DNA from: Patulibacter sp.
Lineage (GTDB): Bacteria; Actinomycetota; Thermoleophilia; Solirubrobacterales; Solirubrobacteraceae
Reading direction: 5' to 3'
DNA length: 43,958 nt
Assembly: GCF_030655195.1 (NCBI RefSeq)
Contig: NZ_JAURWA010000055.1
Span: 1 to 43,958 of the forward strand
The notes below the pieces were generated by a model. It was not told the origin of the DNA, made no database searches, and worked only from the letters and a program-made list of their open reading frames with translations. This document shows, piece by piece, positions 1-7,755 of the stretch. Position 1 is the first letter of the stretch. The number at the start of each line of letters is the position of its first letter. The translations under genes were made by a program, and so were the position numbers.

Positions 1-2
1 CG

Positions 3-78
3 TCCAGGCCCCGCCGCCGCTTCGCCGCTCTGCCGCGCCCGCCCCGCCCCGCCCCGCCCCGCCATCCAGGCCCCGCCG
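3..78. repeat. Low-complexity GC-rich upstream region with short repeats
   Basis: Positions 37-63 are a run of the pentamer GCCCC. A 14-base sequence, TCCAGGCCCCGCCG, occurs on both sides at 3-16 and 65-78. No start codon with a credible coding frame is visible in positions 1-142, and no gene of the window reaches into it. It may be an intergenic spacer or the 3' edge of a gene outside the window. Confidence 0.55.
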
Positions 79-122
79 GCGCCACGCTGCGCCCGCCGTC
101 CACGCCTCTGGACGAACCCGCC

Positions 123-190
123 TTGACCGGCTCCCCATCAGCGTGTTAGAGCTACGCACATCAGGTGTTCAGAACACTGGTGTTCAGAAC
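123..190 (+). promoter_or_regulatory. Putative promoter and double operator of the sugar ABC operon
   Basis: The 12-mer GGTGTTCAGAAC occurs twice, at 164-175 and 179-190, with a 15-bp period. Each copy contains the 9-bp palindrome GTTC-A-GAAC. The junction of the two also forms GAACAC-TG-GTGTTC. A weak promoter-like pair, TTGACC (123-128) and GTTAGA (145-150), lies just upstream with 16 bp between the hexamers. Placement of the repeats downstream of the promoter and ahead of the ribosome binding site suits a repressor. No regulator gene is adjacent, so the binding protein is unknown. Confidence 0.5.
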
Positions 191-235
191 GCGCAACGGG
201 GAGCACCGGCCGACCCGGCCGGAGGGGAGAGGGAC

Positions 236-1330
236 ATGAGGAACTCATTCGCACGGGGTCGCGCCACGCGCACCATCGCCGCCGCCGCGGCGACCGCGCT
301 GGTCGCCGTCGCCGCCACGGGCTGTGGCAGCGCGAGCGACTCGGGCTCGTCGTCGGCCGGGGCGTCCGACGGGCCGAAGTCGGGCGAGAAGTTCGTCATC
401 GGCTTCGAGCAGCCCCTCGGCGGCCAGCCGTGGCGCGAGATGGGCCTCGCGACGCTGCAGGCCCTCGCCAAGCAGCCGCAGTACAAGGACAAGATCGAGC
501 TGAAGATCGTCCGTACGCAGGACAACGACCCTGCCCAGCAGGCGGCCGCGATGCGCAACCTGATCTCGCAGGGCGTCGACGCGATCATGTTCGACCCGGC
601 GTCCCCGACGGGCGCCAACCCGGTCATCGCGCAGGCGAAGGCCAAGGGCATCCCGATCATCGCCAACGGCGGCCCCGTCGCCTCGAAGGACGCCTACGTC
701 GTCTCGACCGACTGGGTCAAGGCCGGCGAGACGGGCGCCAAGTGGCTCGCCGAGAACATGAAGGGCTCCAAGAACGTCGTCGTCCTCGAGGGCTTCAAGG
801 GCGTGCCGATCAACGAGGACGCGATGCCGGTCGTGCGCAAGACGCTCGAGGCGGGCGGCGCGAAGATCATCGCCCAGGACACCAACGGCTGGGACGAGGC
901 CACGGCCCAGAAGAACATGGCCAACATCCTGCGGTCCAACCCGAACATCGACGGGGTCTACTCGTTCCTCGCCGGTGGCCAGGGCGTGCCGGAGGCCTTC
1001 AAGCAGGCCGGCCGCAAGTTCGTCCCGACCGTCGGCGGATCCGGCTACAACGGCGAGGGCTGCACCGTCAAGAAGTACATGGGCGACGGCCTGACCGCCG
1101 ACCTCGTGTCGGGCCAGCCGGCGATCTACGCCAAGGGCCTGGAGGAGACGGTCAAGCTGCTCGAGGGCCAGAAGATCGAGCGCGAGCAGTACTTCGCGCC
1201 GCTGGACCTGCAGACCGAGGACGCCGCGAAGCGCTGCCTGGCCGACAAGCCGCCGCTGTTCGCCATCGGCTACGAGTTCCCGGGCCTGGACCTGCCGCTG
1301 CCGGCCACGCTGGCCGAGTACAAGGGCTGA
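236..1330 (+). CDS. Sugar ABC transporter substrate-binding lipoprotein
   Basis: This is a periplasmic-binding-protein type I (ribose/galactose class, Peripla_BP_4-like) protein of 364 residues. It captures a sugar or sugar-like ligand outside the membrane for the importer encoded by the next three genes. The N-terminus has Arg residues, a hydrophobic stretch (about 13-27) and a lipobox-like ATGC with Cys30 as the lipidation site. A Ser/Gly-rich linker follows. The ATG at 236 is preferred over the in-frame ATG at 143 because a strong GGAGGGGAGAGGG ribosome binding site precedes it and it gives a proper signal peptide. The upstream start would place the operator inside the gene. The ligand cannot be told from sequence. 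Confidence 0.9.
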   Translation: MRNSFARGRATRTIAAAAATALVAVAATGCGSASDSGSSSAGASDGPKSGEKFVIGFEQPLGGQPWREMGLATLQALAKQPQYKDKIELKIVRTQDNDPAQQAAAMRNLISQGVDAIMFDPASPTGANPVIAQAKAKGIPIIANGGPVASKDAYVVSTDWVKAGETGAKWLAENMKGSKNVVVLEGFKGVPINEDAMPVVRKTLEAGGAKIIAQDTNGWDEATAQKNMANILRSNPNIDGVYSFLAGGQGVPEAFKQAGRKFVPTVGGSGYNGEGCTVKKYMGDGLTADLVSGQPAIYAKGLEETVKLLEGQKIEREQYFAPLDLQTEDAAKRCLADKPPLFAIGYEFPGLDLPLPATLAEYKG

Positions 1331-1337
1331 GCGGCGG

Positions 1338-2942
1338 ATGACCTCGCCCACCAGCACGCTGCCCGGCGCGCCCGCCGGCGCGTCCCACCCCGCCCCGGCC
1401 CCGGCCGAGGCGGGCGGCGCCGCCCCGGGATCCCGCGGTGACGCCGCCCCGGTCCTCGTCGCCGAGAACCTGACGAAGAGCTACGGCACGGTCCACGCCG
1501 TCCGGGACGTCAGCCTGGCGTGCCTGGGCGGGGAGGTGCACGCGCTGGTCGGCGAGAACGGCGCCGGGAAGAGCACCGTCGCGAAGATGCTCGCCGGCGC
1601 GGTCGTCCCCGACACCGGGGCCGTCCGCGTCGGTGGGCAGGCGCTGTCCTCGGGCAGCGTCCGCACCGCCCGCCGCCACGGCGTGCAGTGCGCGTTCCAG
1701 GAGCTCGCGCTCGTCCCGGACTGGACGGTCGCCGAGAACCTCTGCCTGCCGGACGGGTCGTCGCTGCGGCGCTTCGCCCGCGGGCGCGAGACCCGTGACG
1801 CCGAGCGCGTCCTGGCCGCCTTGGACCTCGAGCACATCGATCCGCGGCGGCCCGTCCACGAGATGCCGCTGGCCGACCGCCAGCAGGTCGAGATCGCCCG
1901 CGCGGTCTCCGGCGACGTCAAGGTCCTGATCCTCGACGAGGCGTCCTCCGCGCTGACGCCCCCGGGCGTCGAGTGGCTGTTCGCCCGGATCCGCGAGCTC
2001 ACCGCCCGAGGCGCCGCCGTCGTCTACGTCTCCCACCGCCTGGGCGAGATCCGCGAGATCGCCGACCGCGGCACCGTCCTGCGCGACGGCGCCGTCGTCT
2101 CCGACTTCCAGCGCGGGTCGTGGACCGACGACGAGCTGATCTCGTCGATGGCCGGCCGCACGGCCGCCCGCGCGTTCCCGGCCCCGCCCGAGCTGCGCAC
2201 GAGCGACGCCCCGGCGGCGCTCGAGGTCGAGGGCCTGTCCGGCGAGGCGGTCCACGACGTCGCGCTGACCGTCGCGCCGGGGGAGATCCTCGGCGTCGGC
2301 GGCCTCCAGGGCCACGGGCAGGCCGAGCTCCTGCGCAGCCTGTGGGGCGCCGAGCCGGCGACGGCCCGCACCTGGAAGGTCGCCGGCAGGGCGATCAGGC
2401 GGCTGGACCCGGTCCGCGCGGTGCACGCCGGGATCGGCTTCGTGCCGGAGGACCGCAAGCGCGAGGGCCTCGCGCTCGAGCTGGGGGTCGGCGAGAACCT
2501 GCTCGCACCGTGGGTCAAGCCCCACCAGCGTGGCGGTGCGCCGCGCCTCAAGCGCGAGAAGGGCTGGATCGACGAGGTCCTGGGCGGCCTGTCCGTCCGC
2601 ACCCGCGGCGCGAAGGAGCGGTCGGGCGCGCTCTCCGGCGGCAACCAGCAGAAGCTCGTCTTCGGCCGGTGGGTCGGACGCGACCGCAAGCTGGTCCTCC
2701 TGCACGACCCGACGCGCGGCATCGACGTGCGCGCCAAGCAGGAGCTGTACGACGCCATCGTCGCCCTCGCCCGGGAGGGCGTCGGGGTCGTGTGGTTCTC
2801 CACCGAGGTCGAGGAGCTGGTCCACGTGTGTCACCGAGTCGTCGTCCTCTACCGCGGTGCGGTGGCGGACGAGCTGCAGGGTGAGCGCCTGACCGCGGAC
2901 GCGGTCGTCGGCGCCGCCGTCGGACGGAAGGTCGCCGCATGA
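1338..2942 (+). CDS. Sugar ABC transporter ATP-binding protein, two fused NBDs (RbsA/MglA type)
   Basis: The 534-residue protein carries two ABC cassettes and powers the importer. NBD1 has a perfect Walker A GENGAGKST (72-80) and Walker B LILDEA (D200, E201), but a degenerate signature, LADRQQ. NBD2 keeps the signature SGGNQQK (433-439). Its Walker A is degraded to GLQGHGQAE, and its Walker B reads LVLLHDPTRG, with His456-Asp457 where Asp-Glu is usual. Only one composite ATP site (NBD1 Walker motifs plus NBD2 signature) therefore looks catalytic. The Pro/Ala-rich N-terminal 35 residues are probably disordered. The gene starts 7 bp after the binding protein and overlaps the next gene by ATGA. 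Confidence 0.93.
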   Translation: MTSPTSTLPGAPAGASHPAPAPAEAGGAAPGSRGDAAPVLVAENLTKSYGTVHAVRDVSLACLGGEVHALVGENGAGKSTVAKMLAGAVVPDTGAVRVGGQALSSGSVRTARRHGVQCAFQELALVPDWTVAENLCLPDGSSLRRFARGRETRDAERVLAALDLEHIDPRRPVHEMPLADRQQVEIARAVSGDVKVLILDEASSALTPPGVEWLFARIRELTARGAAVVYVSHRLGEIREIADRGTVLRDGAVVSDFQRGSWTDDELISSMAGRTAARAFPAPPELRTSDAPAALEVEGLSGEAVHDVALTVAPGEILGVGGLQGHGQAELLRSLWGAEPATARTWKVAGRAIRRLDPVRAVHAGIGFVPEDRKREGLALELGVGENLLAPWVKPHQRGGAPRLKREKGWIDEVLGGLSVRTRGAKERSGALSGGNQQKLVFGRWVGRDRKLVLLHDPTRGIDVRAKQELYDAIVALAREGVGVVWFSTEVEELVHVCHRVVVLYRGAVADELQGERLTADAVVGAAVGRKVAA

Positions 2943-3943
2943 GCGCCCCCGCGATCCCACTCGGCGCGCGCTTCCGGCGCTCTCCGGGCCTCGTCGGCCT
3001 CAAGCGCGAGGGTGCGATCGCGCCCGTGCTGGCCTTCGTCCTCTTCTTCGTGATCTACGTCGCGATCAACCCGGAGCTGCTCACGCGCTTCCAGCTGCAG
3101 ACCGCCGCCAACCTCGTCGCCCCGCTGGCGCTCGTCGCGCTCGCCCAGCTCCTCATCGTCCTCGTCGGCGGCATCGACATCTCCGTCGCGGCGGTCATGA
3201 GCCTGACCAACGTCGTCTTCGCCACCCAGCTGGAATCCGCCTCGCCCGTCGTCGCCGGCGTCCTGGCAGTCGCCGTCGGGATGGGCTGCGGGCTCTTCAA
3301 CGGCCTGCTCTCCGCCTACGGGCGACTGCCGGTGATCGCGGTGACCCTGGCGTCGTCGTTCATCTTCGGCGCCCTGGCCACCGAGGTCCTCGACCGCCCG
3401 GGCGGCGCGGTCTCCGAGGGCGTGACGCTGGCCACCAGCGGCGAGCTCGCCCCGTACGTGCCCGTCGCGCTGGTCTGGGTCCTGGTCGCCGCCGCGCTCC
3501 TCTGGCTGCTGCTGCAGAAGACGTCGCTCGGCCGCCACATCTACGGCGCGGGCTCCAACGCCGAGGGCATGCGGGCCGCCGGCCTGAACGCCCGGGCCGC
3601 CCAGCTGACCGCGTTCGTCCTCGCCGGCGGGCTCGTCGCGCTCGGGGCGATCCTCCTGGCCGGCTCCACCGCCACGGGCGACCCGAAGAGCGGCGACCCG
3701 TACCTGCTCAACGCGATCGCCGCCGTGGCGCTCGCGGGCGCCAGCTTCACCGGCGGCAAGGGCAGCGTCGTCGGCACGATCTGCGCCGCGGCGATCCTCG
3801 GTCTCGTCGGCAACGTCCTGTTCTTCGCGGGCGTGGACTCGTACTGGCAGTACGTCGTCGGCTCCGTGATCATCGTCGCCGTCGTCGGGATCCCGGTGAT
3901 CGTCCGACGTCTGGGCGTGCGGCTGAAGGGGGCGTCGGCATGA
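2939..3943 (+). CDS. Sugar ABC transporter permease (RbsC family), first
   Basis: The 334-residue protein is hydrophobic throughout, with roughly eight to ten transmembrane segments, and is typical of the BPD_transp_2 family. Recognisable features are the VGGIDISVAAVMSLTNV segment (about 77-93), found in ribose-class permeases, and the conserved GGKGSVVGT motif near residues 275-283. The start codon overlaps the ATPase stop (ATGA), as does the start of the next gene with its own stop. It presumably pairs with the second permease as a heterodimer, because the two differ in sequence. Confidence 0.92.
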   Translation: MSAPAIPLGARFRRSPGLVGLKREGAIAPVLAFVLFFVIYVAINPELLTRFQLQTAANLVAPLALVALAQLLIVLVGGIDISVAAVMSLTNVVFATQLESASPVVAGVLAVAVGMGCGLFNGLLSAYGRLPVIAVTLASSFIFGALATEVLDRPGGAVSEGVTLATSGELAPYVPVALVWVLVAAALLWLLLQKTSLGRHIYGAGSNAEGMRAAGLNARAAQLTAFVLAGGLVALGAILLAGSTATGDPKSGDPYLLNAIAAVALAGASFTGGKGSVVGTICAAAILGLVGNVLFFAGVDSYWQYVVGSVIIVAVVGIPVIVRRLGVRLKGASA

Positions 3944-4947
3944 GCACCGTCGCGGCCCCGCCCCGCCCGGGCACCGAGAGCGACGGCGACGCGCGGCACC
4001 GGCTGGGCGAGGCCGTGCGCCGCGTCCCGGCCGCGGCCTGGCCGCTGGTCGTCTTCGCGGTCCTCTTCCTCATCGGCGGCATCGTCCGGCCGAACCTCCT
4101 GACCCTCGAGGCGCTGTGGTCGACGGCGGCCTTCGCGATGATCGTGGCGATCGCCTCGTCCGGCCAGACCCTCGCGGTCATCCAGGGCGGGATCGACCTG
4201 TCGGTCCCCAACACGATCACCCTGTCGGCGCTGACGTTCCTCTCCGCCGTCGACAGCCTCGGCGCGTTCGGCGCGTTCGTCGCCGCGATCGCCGCCGGCG
4301 CGGTCGTCGGCCTGGTCAACGGCACGATCATCGCCAAGCTCTCGCTGTCGCCGATCGTCACGACGATCGCGATGAACGGGTTCCTCTTCGGCGTCGTGCT
4401 GCTGACGTTCGACTTCTCGCAGCTGACGGACATCCCGAAGTTCGCCTCCGACATCACGTCGGCGAAGATCGGCTTCCTCGGGACGGAGGTCGCCGCGGTC
4501 GTGCCGGTCGGGCTGGCCCTCCTGCTCGCGCTGCAGGCGCTCCTCTCCTGGACGGGGTGGGGCCGGGCGCTGTTCCTCGTCGGCGCGGCGCCGGACGTGG
4601 CCCGGCTCGCCGGCCAGCCCGTGGACCGGATCCGGATCACCGCCTACATGCTCTCCGGGGCGCTGGCGGCGTTCGCCGGCATCGTCATCGTCGGGTTCTA
4701 CGCCCAGACGTCGACCGGGATGGGTGCGCCCTACCTGCTCGGATCGGTCGCGGCGGTCGTCGTCGGCGGCGCGTCGATCTTCGGCGGTCGCGGATCGATG
4801 ATCGGCACCCTCGGCGGGGCGCTGGTGCTCGGCCAGGTCGCGACGCTCGTGGCGGTCGCGAACCTCGGCGTGAACATCCAGCAGCTGATCTACGGCGTGA
4901 TCATCCTGTTCGTCGTCGCGCTCTACGGGCGGCGCGCGGCGGCCTGA
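3940..4947 (+). CDS. Sugar ABC transporter permease (RbsC family), second
   Basis: This 335-residue permease is a paralogue of its upstream neighbour. It shows the same family landmarks: QGGIDLSVPNTITLSA near residue 85 and GGRGSMIGTLGG near residue 285. It is predicted to be fully membrane-embedded after a hydrophilic N-terminal stretch of about 30 residues. It is the last gene of the operon, and a perfect GC-rich hairpin begins 8 bp after its stop. Two non-identical permeases with one fused ATPase and one binding protein make a standard ribose-type importer. Confidence 0.92.
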   Translation: MSTVAAPPRPGTESDGDARHRLGEAVRRVPAAAWPLVVFAVLFLIGGIVRPNLLTLEALWSTAAFAMIVAIASSGQTLAVIQGGIDLSVPNTITLSALTFLSAVDSLGAFGAFVAAIAAGAVVGLVNGTIIAKLSLSPIVTTIAMNGFLFGVVLLTFDFSQLTDIPKFASDITSAKIGFLGTEVAAVVPVGLALLLALQALLSWTGWGRALFLVGAAPDVARLAGQPVDRIRITAYMLSGALAAFAGIVIVGFYAQTSTGMGAPYLLGSVAAVVVGGASIFGGRGSMIGTLGGALVLGQVATLVAVANLGVNIQQLIYGVIILFVVALYGRRAAA

Positions 4948-4954
4948 ACGGCGG

Positions 4955-4980
4955 CCGGCGGGCCGATGGCGGCCCGCCGG
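4955..4980 (+). terminator. Hairpin terminator of the sugar ABC operon
   Basis: A perfect 11-bp stem, CCGGCGGGCCG pairing with CGGCCCGCCGG, surrounds the loop ATGG. It starts 8 bp after the permease stop codon. No T-run follows, which is usual for high-GC actinobacterial terminators. Confidence 0.75.
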
Positions 4981-4996
4981 GCGGTCCTCGCGGATC

Positions 4997-5013
4997 CGCA
5001 CAACCGTTGTGCG
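4997..5013. promoter_or_regulatory. Perfect palindrome upstream of the MpsC-like gene
   Basis: CGCACAAC-C-GTTGTGCG is a perfect 8-bp inverted repeat with a one-base centre, the usual form of a dimeric helix-turn-helix operator. Flanking GGAT/ATCC can extend pairing to about 4992-5017 with a one-base bulge, so an RNA hairpin is the alternative. It lies 158 bp before the GTG of the downstream gene. The rest of 4981-5170 shows nothing else recognisable. Confidence 0.45.
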
Positions 5014-5170
5014 ATCCCCTCCGTACAAGCAGGGGACGGTCCGCGCCGGGCACGCGACGCGGACCGCCTTCCTTGTCTCTGCCCGATCGGCCGGCGTCCG
5101 ACGCACCCGGGCGACCGATCCCGTCGCCGGACCGGTCCGGCGGGGCGCCCGTCGAGCACGAGAGCCGTCA

Positions 5171-5506
5171 GTGCAACAAGCCATCGCCACCGGGATCGCC
5201 CTGGTCTACAAGTCCGCCTACGGCCGCGGACCGACCAAGGTCACCGCGCACGCCCTGCCCGGCGCCGTCGTGGTGGTCCTCGAGGACGTGACCACCCCGG
5301 CCGAGGCGATGCTCCTGGAGCTCGGCGAGACCGACCTGGTCGACACGGTGCACGCACGGCTGCAGCGGGGGCTGGCGCCGCGGCTGGTCGCGGTCGTCGA
5401 GGACCTCACCGGCCGCACCGTCCGCAGCTACGTGCCGGGCCTGGACGCGGCGAACGGGACCGCGGTGGACACGTTCCTGCTCGCCCCGGCCGTCGCCGAG
5501 GCCTGA
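5171..5506 (+). CDS. MpsC-like (DUF2294) small protein
   Basis: This is a soluble protein of about 111 residues. The segment GRGPTKVTAHALPGAVVVVL, followed by a TPAE motif and a C-terminal half with VEDLTGRTVRSYV, resembles the DUF2294 family (annotated as MpsC, a subunit linked to a sodium-translocating membrane-potential system). The start chosen is GTG 5171, preceded by GAGAG. The frame is open further upstream, but that part is Arg/Pro-rich and unlike the family. It stands alone, between the ABC operon terminator and a convergent gene. Its biochemical role is uncertain. Confidence 0.72.
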   Translation: MQQAIATGIALVYKSAYGRGPTKVTAHALPGAVVVVLEDVTTPAEAMLLELGETDLVDTVHARLQRGLAPRLVAVVEDLTGRTVRSYVPGLDAANGTAVDTFLLAPAVAEA

Positions 5507-5517
5507 AGGGCCCGCCG

Positions 5518-5536
5518 GCGGCCGGACGTCGGCCGC
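5518..5536. terminator. Bidirectional hairpin between convergent genes
   Basis: GCGGCCG and CGGCCGC pair around the loop GACGT. The hairpin fills the short gap between the MpsC-like stop and the stop codon of the convergent LLM gene at 5537, so it could terminate both. Confidence 0.6.
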
Positions 5537-6598
5537 TCAGCCCTCCGCCGCCCCGGCGTGACGGGCCCGCCCGAGCGCGCGGACGGTCCCCGTCAGGTCG
5601 CCGCACGGGGTGCAGAGCAGCGTGTCGATGCCGCCGGCCGAGAACCGGGCGAGCCGCTCCTGGAGGGTGTCCGGGGTCGCGGCGATCGTCACCGCGTCCA
5701 GCAGCTCCGTCGGGATCGCCGCGGCCGCCGCGGCCTGGTCGCCGCCGAGCCAGCGGTCCTGGATCTCCTCGGCCGCGGCCCCGTAGCCGTAGGCGTCGAC
5801 GAGGTCGACGTAGAAGTTCTTGCCCTTGGCGCCCATCGCCCCGAGGTAGAACGCGATCCACGGGCGCACGGCCTCGCGGGCCTCGTCCAGCGTCGGCGCC
5901 ACCGACGTCGGGACGATGCAGCAGGTCTCGAACGTCTCGTCGTCGGCGCGGCCGGCGTCGGCCAGCGCCGAGCGCAGCGGGTCGAGCAGCGGGCCGGGGC
6001 GCTCCGGGTCCACGAGGAAGCCGATCCAGCCGTCGCCGATCGTGGCGCACTGCTTCAGCCCGCCCGGCGCGGAGGCGCCGAGGTAGATCGGCACCGAGGT
6101 GCGCTCCGGGCGCACGAGCAGACGCAGCGGCTTGCCCAGGCCCGAGACGCCCTCCGCGTCCTCGGACACCTGCACCGGCACGTTCTCCCCGGCCAGCGCC
6201 TGGCGCAGCGTCGCGACGTACTCGCGGGTCCGCTTGAGCGGCTTGCCGAACGGCTCGCCGTACCAGCCCTCGGAGACCTGCGGACCGCTCGGGCCGATGC
6301 CGATCGTCAGCCGGCCCTTCGACATCACGTCGAGCGACGCGATGGCCATCGCCGCGCTCGTCGCCGGGCGGGCGGGGACCTGCATGATCGCGGTGCCCAG
6401 GCGGACGTTCTCGGTCAGGACCGACAGCGCGCCGAGCATCGACACGGTGTCCTGGCCCCAGGCCTCGCTGACCCAGACCCCGTCGAGGCCGAGGTCGTCG
6501 GCGAGGACCGCCATCTCGACCTGCTGGGCGTACGTGAACCAGGGCCAGTAGGCCAGCGAGATGCCGAGCTTGGGGATGCCGGTGCCGGTCGGGCTCAT
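5537..6598 (-). CDS. LLM-class (F420-type) flavin-dependent oxidoreductase
   Basis: The 353-residue protein has a luciferase-like TIM-barrel fold. Landmarks are the N-terminal beta-strand with LGISLAYWPW, the AVLADDLGLDGVWVSEAWG segment, LGTAIMQVPARPATSAA, and GRLTIGIGPSGPQVSEGWYG, a pattern common in F420-dependent LLM reductases. F420 use is inferred from this family pattern, not shown. The ATG at 6598 overlaps the stop of the upstream crotonase gene (ATGA), so the two are translationally coupled. Substrate unknown; fatty-acid or xenobiotic oxidation would suit the neighbours. Confidence 0.88.
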   Translation of the reverse strand: MSPTGTGIPKLGISLAYWPWFTYAQQVEMAVLADDLGLDGVWVSEAWGQDTVSMLGALSVLTENVRLGTAIMQVPARPATSAAMAIASLDVMSKGRLTIGIGPSGPQVSEGWYGEPFGKPLKRTREYVATLRQALAGENVPVQVSEDAEGVSGLGKPLRLLVRPERTSVPIYLGASAPGGLKQCATIGDGWIGFLVDPERPGPLLDPLRSALADAGRADDETFETCCIVPTSVAPTLDEAREAVRPWIAFYLGAMGAKGKNFYVDLVDAYGYGAAAEEIQDRWLGGDQAAAAAAIPTELLDAVTIAATPDTLQERLARFSAGGIDTLLCTPCGDLTGTVRALGRARHAGAAEG

Positions 6599-7401
6599 CG
6601 CGACGCCTCGGCCGGGTCGCCGGCGAACTGCGGGCGACGGCGCTCCGCGAACGCGGTCATGCCCTCGCGGGCCTCGTCGGTGGCGACGCGCTCCAGCAGG
6701 CTCGCGCGCTCCGCGTCGAGCTGCTCGCCGAGGGTGGCCCCGAGGCTGCCCCGCAGCAGCCCGCGGATCGCGCCGATCGCCCCGGTCGGGCCCTGCGCCA
6801 GTTGCCCGATGACCTTCGTGGCCCGCTCCTGCAGCTCGTCGTCCGCGACGACCTCGGTGACGATGCCGGCCTCGCGCGCCGCCTCGGCGTCGAGCGTGGG
6901 GTTGCGCAGGATCATGTCGGTCGCCCGCGCGACGCCGACCTTGCGCGGCAGCGTCCAGGTCATCCCGCCGTCGGGGGTCAGGCCGACGTTGGAGTAGCCG
7001 GCCATGAACTTCGCCGACGCGCCGGCGAGCACGACGTCCGCGATCGAGACGAGGCTGAGGCCGACGCCCATCGCGGGTCCCTGGACCACGGCGACGATCG
7101 GGGCATCGCCCTGGGACAGCGAGAGGACGGCGGCGTGCAGCTGCTCGGACATCGTGTCGAGCGTCGCGCGCGGGTCGTCCGAGCCGGCCATGAACGCGAC
7201 GTCGCCGCCGAAGCAGAAGACCTTGCCGGCGCCGCGCAGGACGATCACGCGGACGTCGTCGCGGCCGGCGACCTCCTCCGCCGCGGCGAGCAGGTCCGCG
7301 GCCATCGCGGTCTCGAACTGGTTGCCGGCCTCCGGGCGGTTCAGGGTCAGCGTCGCGACGCCGCCCTCCACCTCGAGCAGGAGCGTCTTGTCGGCGCTCA
7401 C
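6595..7401 (-). CDS. Enoyl-CoA hydratase/isomerase (crotonase) family protein
   Basis: The 268-residue protein has the crotonase core: LEVEGGVATLTLNRPEAGN at the start, an oxyanion-loop region with FCFGGDVAFMAG, the helix GPAMGVGLSLVSIADVVLA, and GLTPDGGMTWTLPR. The last motif carries Asp where many hydratases have the catalytic Glu (PEGG), as in PaaG-type isomerases and hydratases, so the exact reaction is open. The start is GTG 7401. It overlaps the downstream LLM gene by four bases and is divergent from an acyl-CoA dehydrogenase, together suggesting acyl-CoA degradation. Confidence 0.88.
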   Translation of the reverse strand: MSADKTLLLEVEGGVATLTLNRPEAGNQFETAMAADLLAAAEEVAGRDDVRVIVLRGAGKVFCFGGDVAFMAGSDDPRATLDTMSEQLHAAVLSLSQGDAPIVAVVQGPAMGVGLSLVSIADVVLAGASAKFMAGYSNVGLTPDGGMTWTLPRKVGVARATDMILRNPTLDAEAAREAGIVTEVVADDELQERATKVIGQLAQGPTGAIGAIRGLLRGSLGATLGEQLDAERASLLERVATDEAREGMTAFAERRRPQFAGDPAEASR

Positions 7402-7755
7402 GAGCGGCCCCCGGACCGGGTCGGTCGCCCCGCGGGTCGGGGGACGGCGTCGAGGATCGGGCGCGGTGCTCGCATGCCCTCATCCTCCCCGGTGGAGGGC
7501 CCCCGCAACCATGACCCGTGGACGGTGTCCTTCTCTCCCGTCCGGTGGAGGCGCGGGGCACGGCACCCCGAGCCGGTCGTGGGACGTGCGTACGGCCGCA
7601 ACCCCCGATCCGCACTGGCATCTCGACGTGATCACCGGGGCGGACCACGGGTCCGCCGGCCGGGTGGGCTCCCGATGGACGACGTGTCCGATATCCCGTC
7701 CCTCCGGTACGGTCGGCCGGACGGCGCCCGGCCGTCGACGGCGGAGAGGACCACG
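7402..7755. promoter_or_regulatory. Divergent intergenic region with palindrome GGCGGACC-ACG-GGTCCGCC
   Basis: This 354-bp region separates the crotonase/LLM pair from the acyl-CoA dehydrogenase. It holds a perfect 8-bp inverted repeat with a 3-bp centre at 7639-7657, and a -10-like TACGGT at 7708-7713 about 40 bp before the dehydrogenase ATG. The -35 is poor. No ORF in it looks coding. The palindrome could bind a TetR or GntR regulator of both directions; no such gene is adjacent. Confidence 0.45.

Noticed and set aside
143..235. Upstream ATG (143) for the sugar-binding protein
   Set aside because: It lacks a ribosome binding site and puts the operator repeats inside the gene, while 236 gives a proper lipoprotein signal.
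7469..7484. CTC...CTCATC sequence in the acyl-CoA divergent region that resembles the OmpR-type repeat
   Set aside because: The first half-site is only partial, the spacing is 10 bp instead of 11, and it is not in the position relative to a start codon seen at the six accepted sites.
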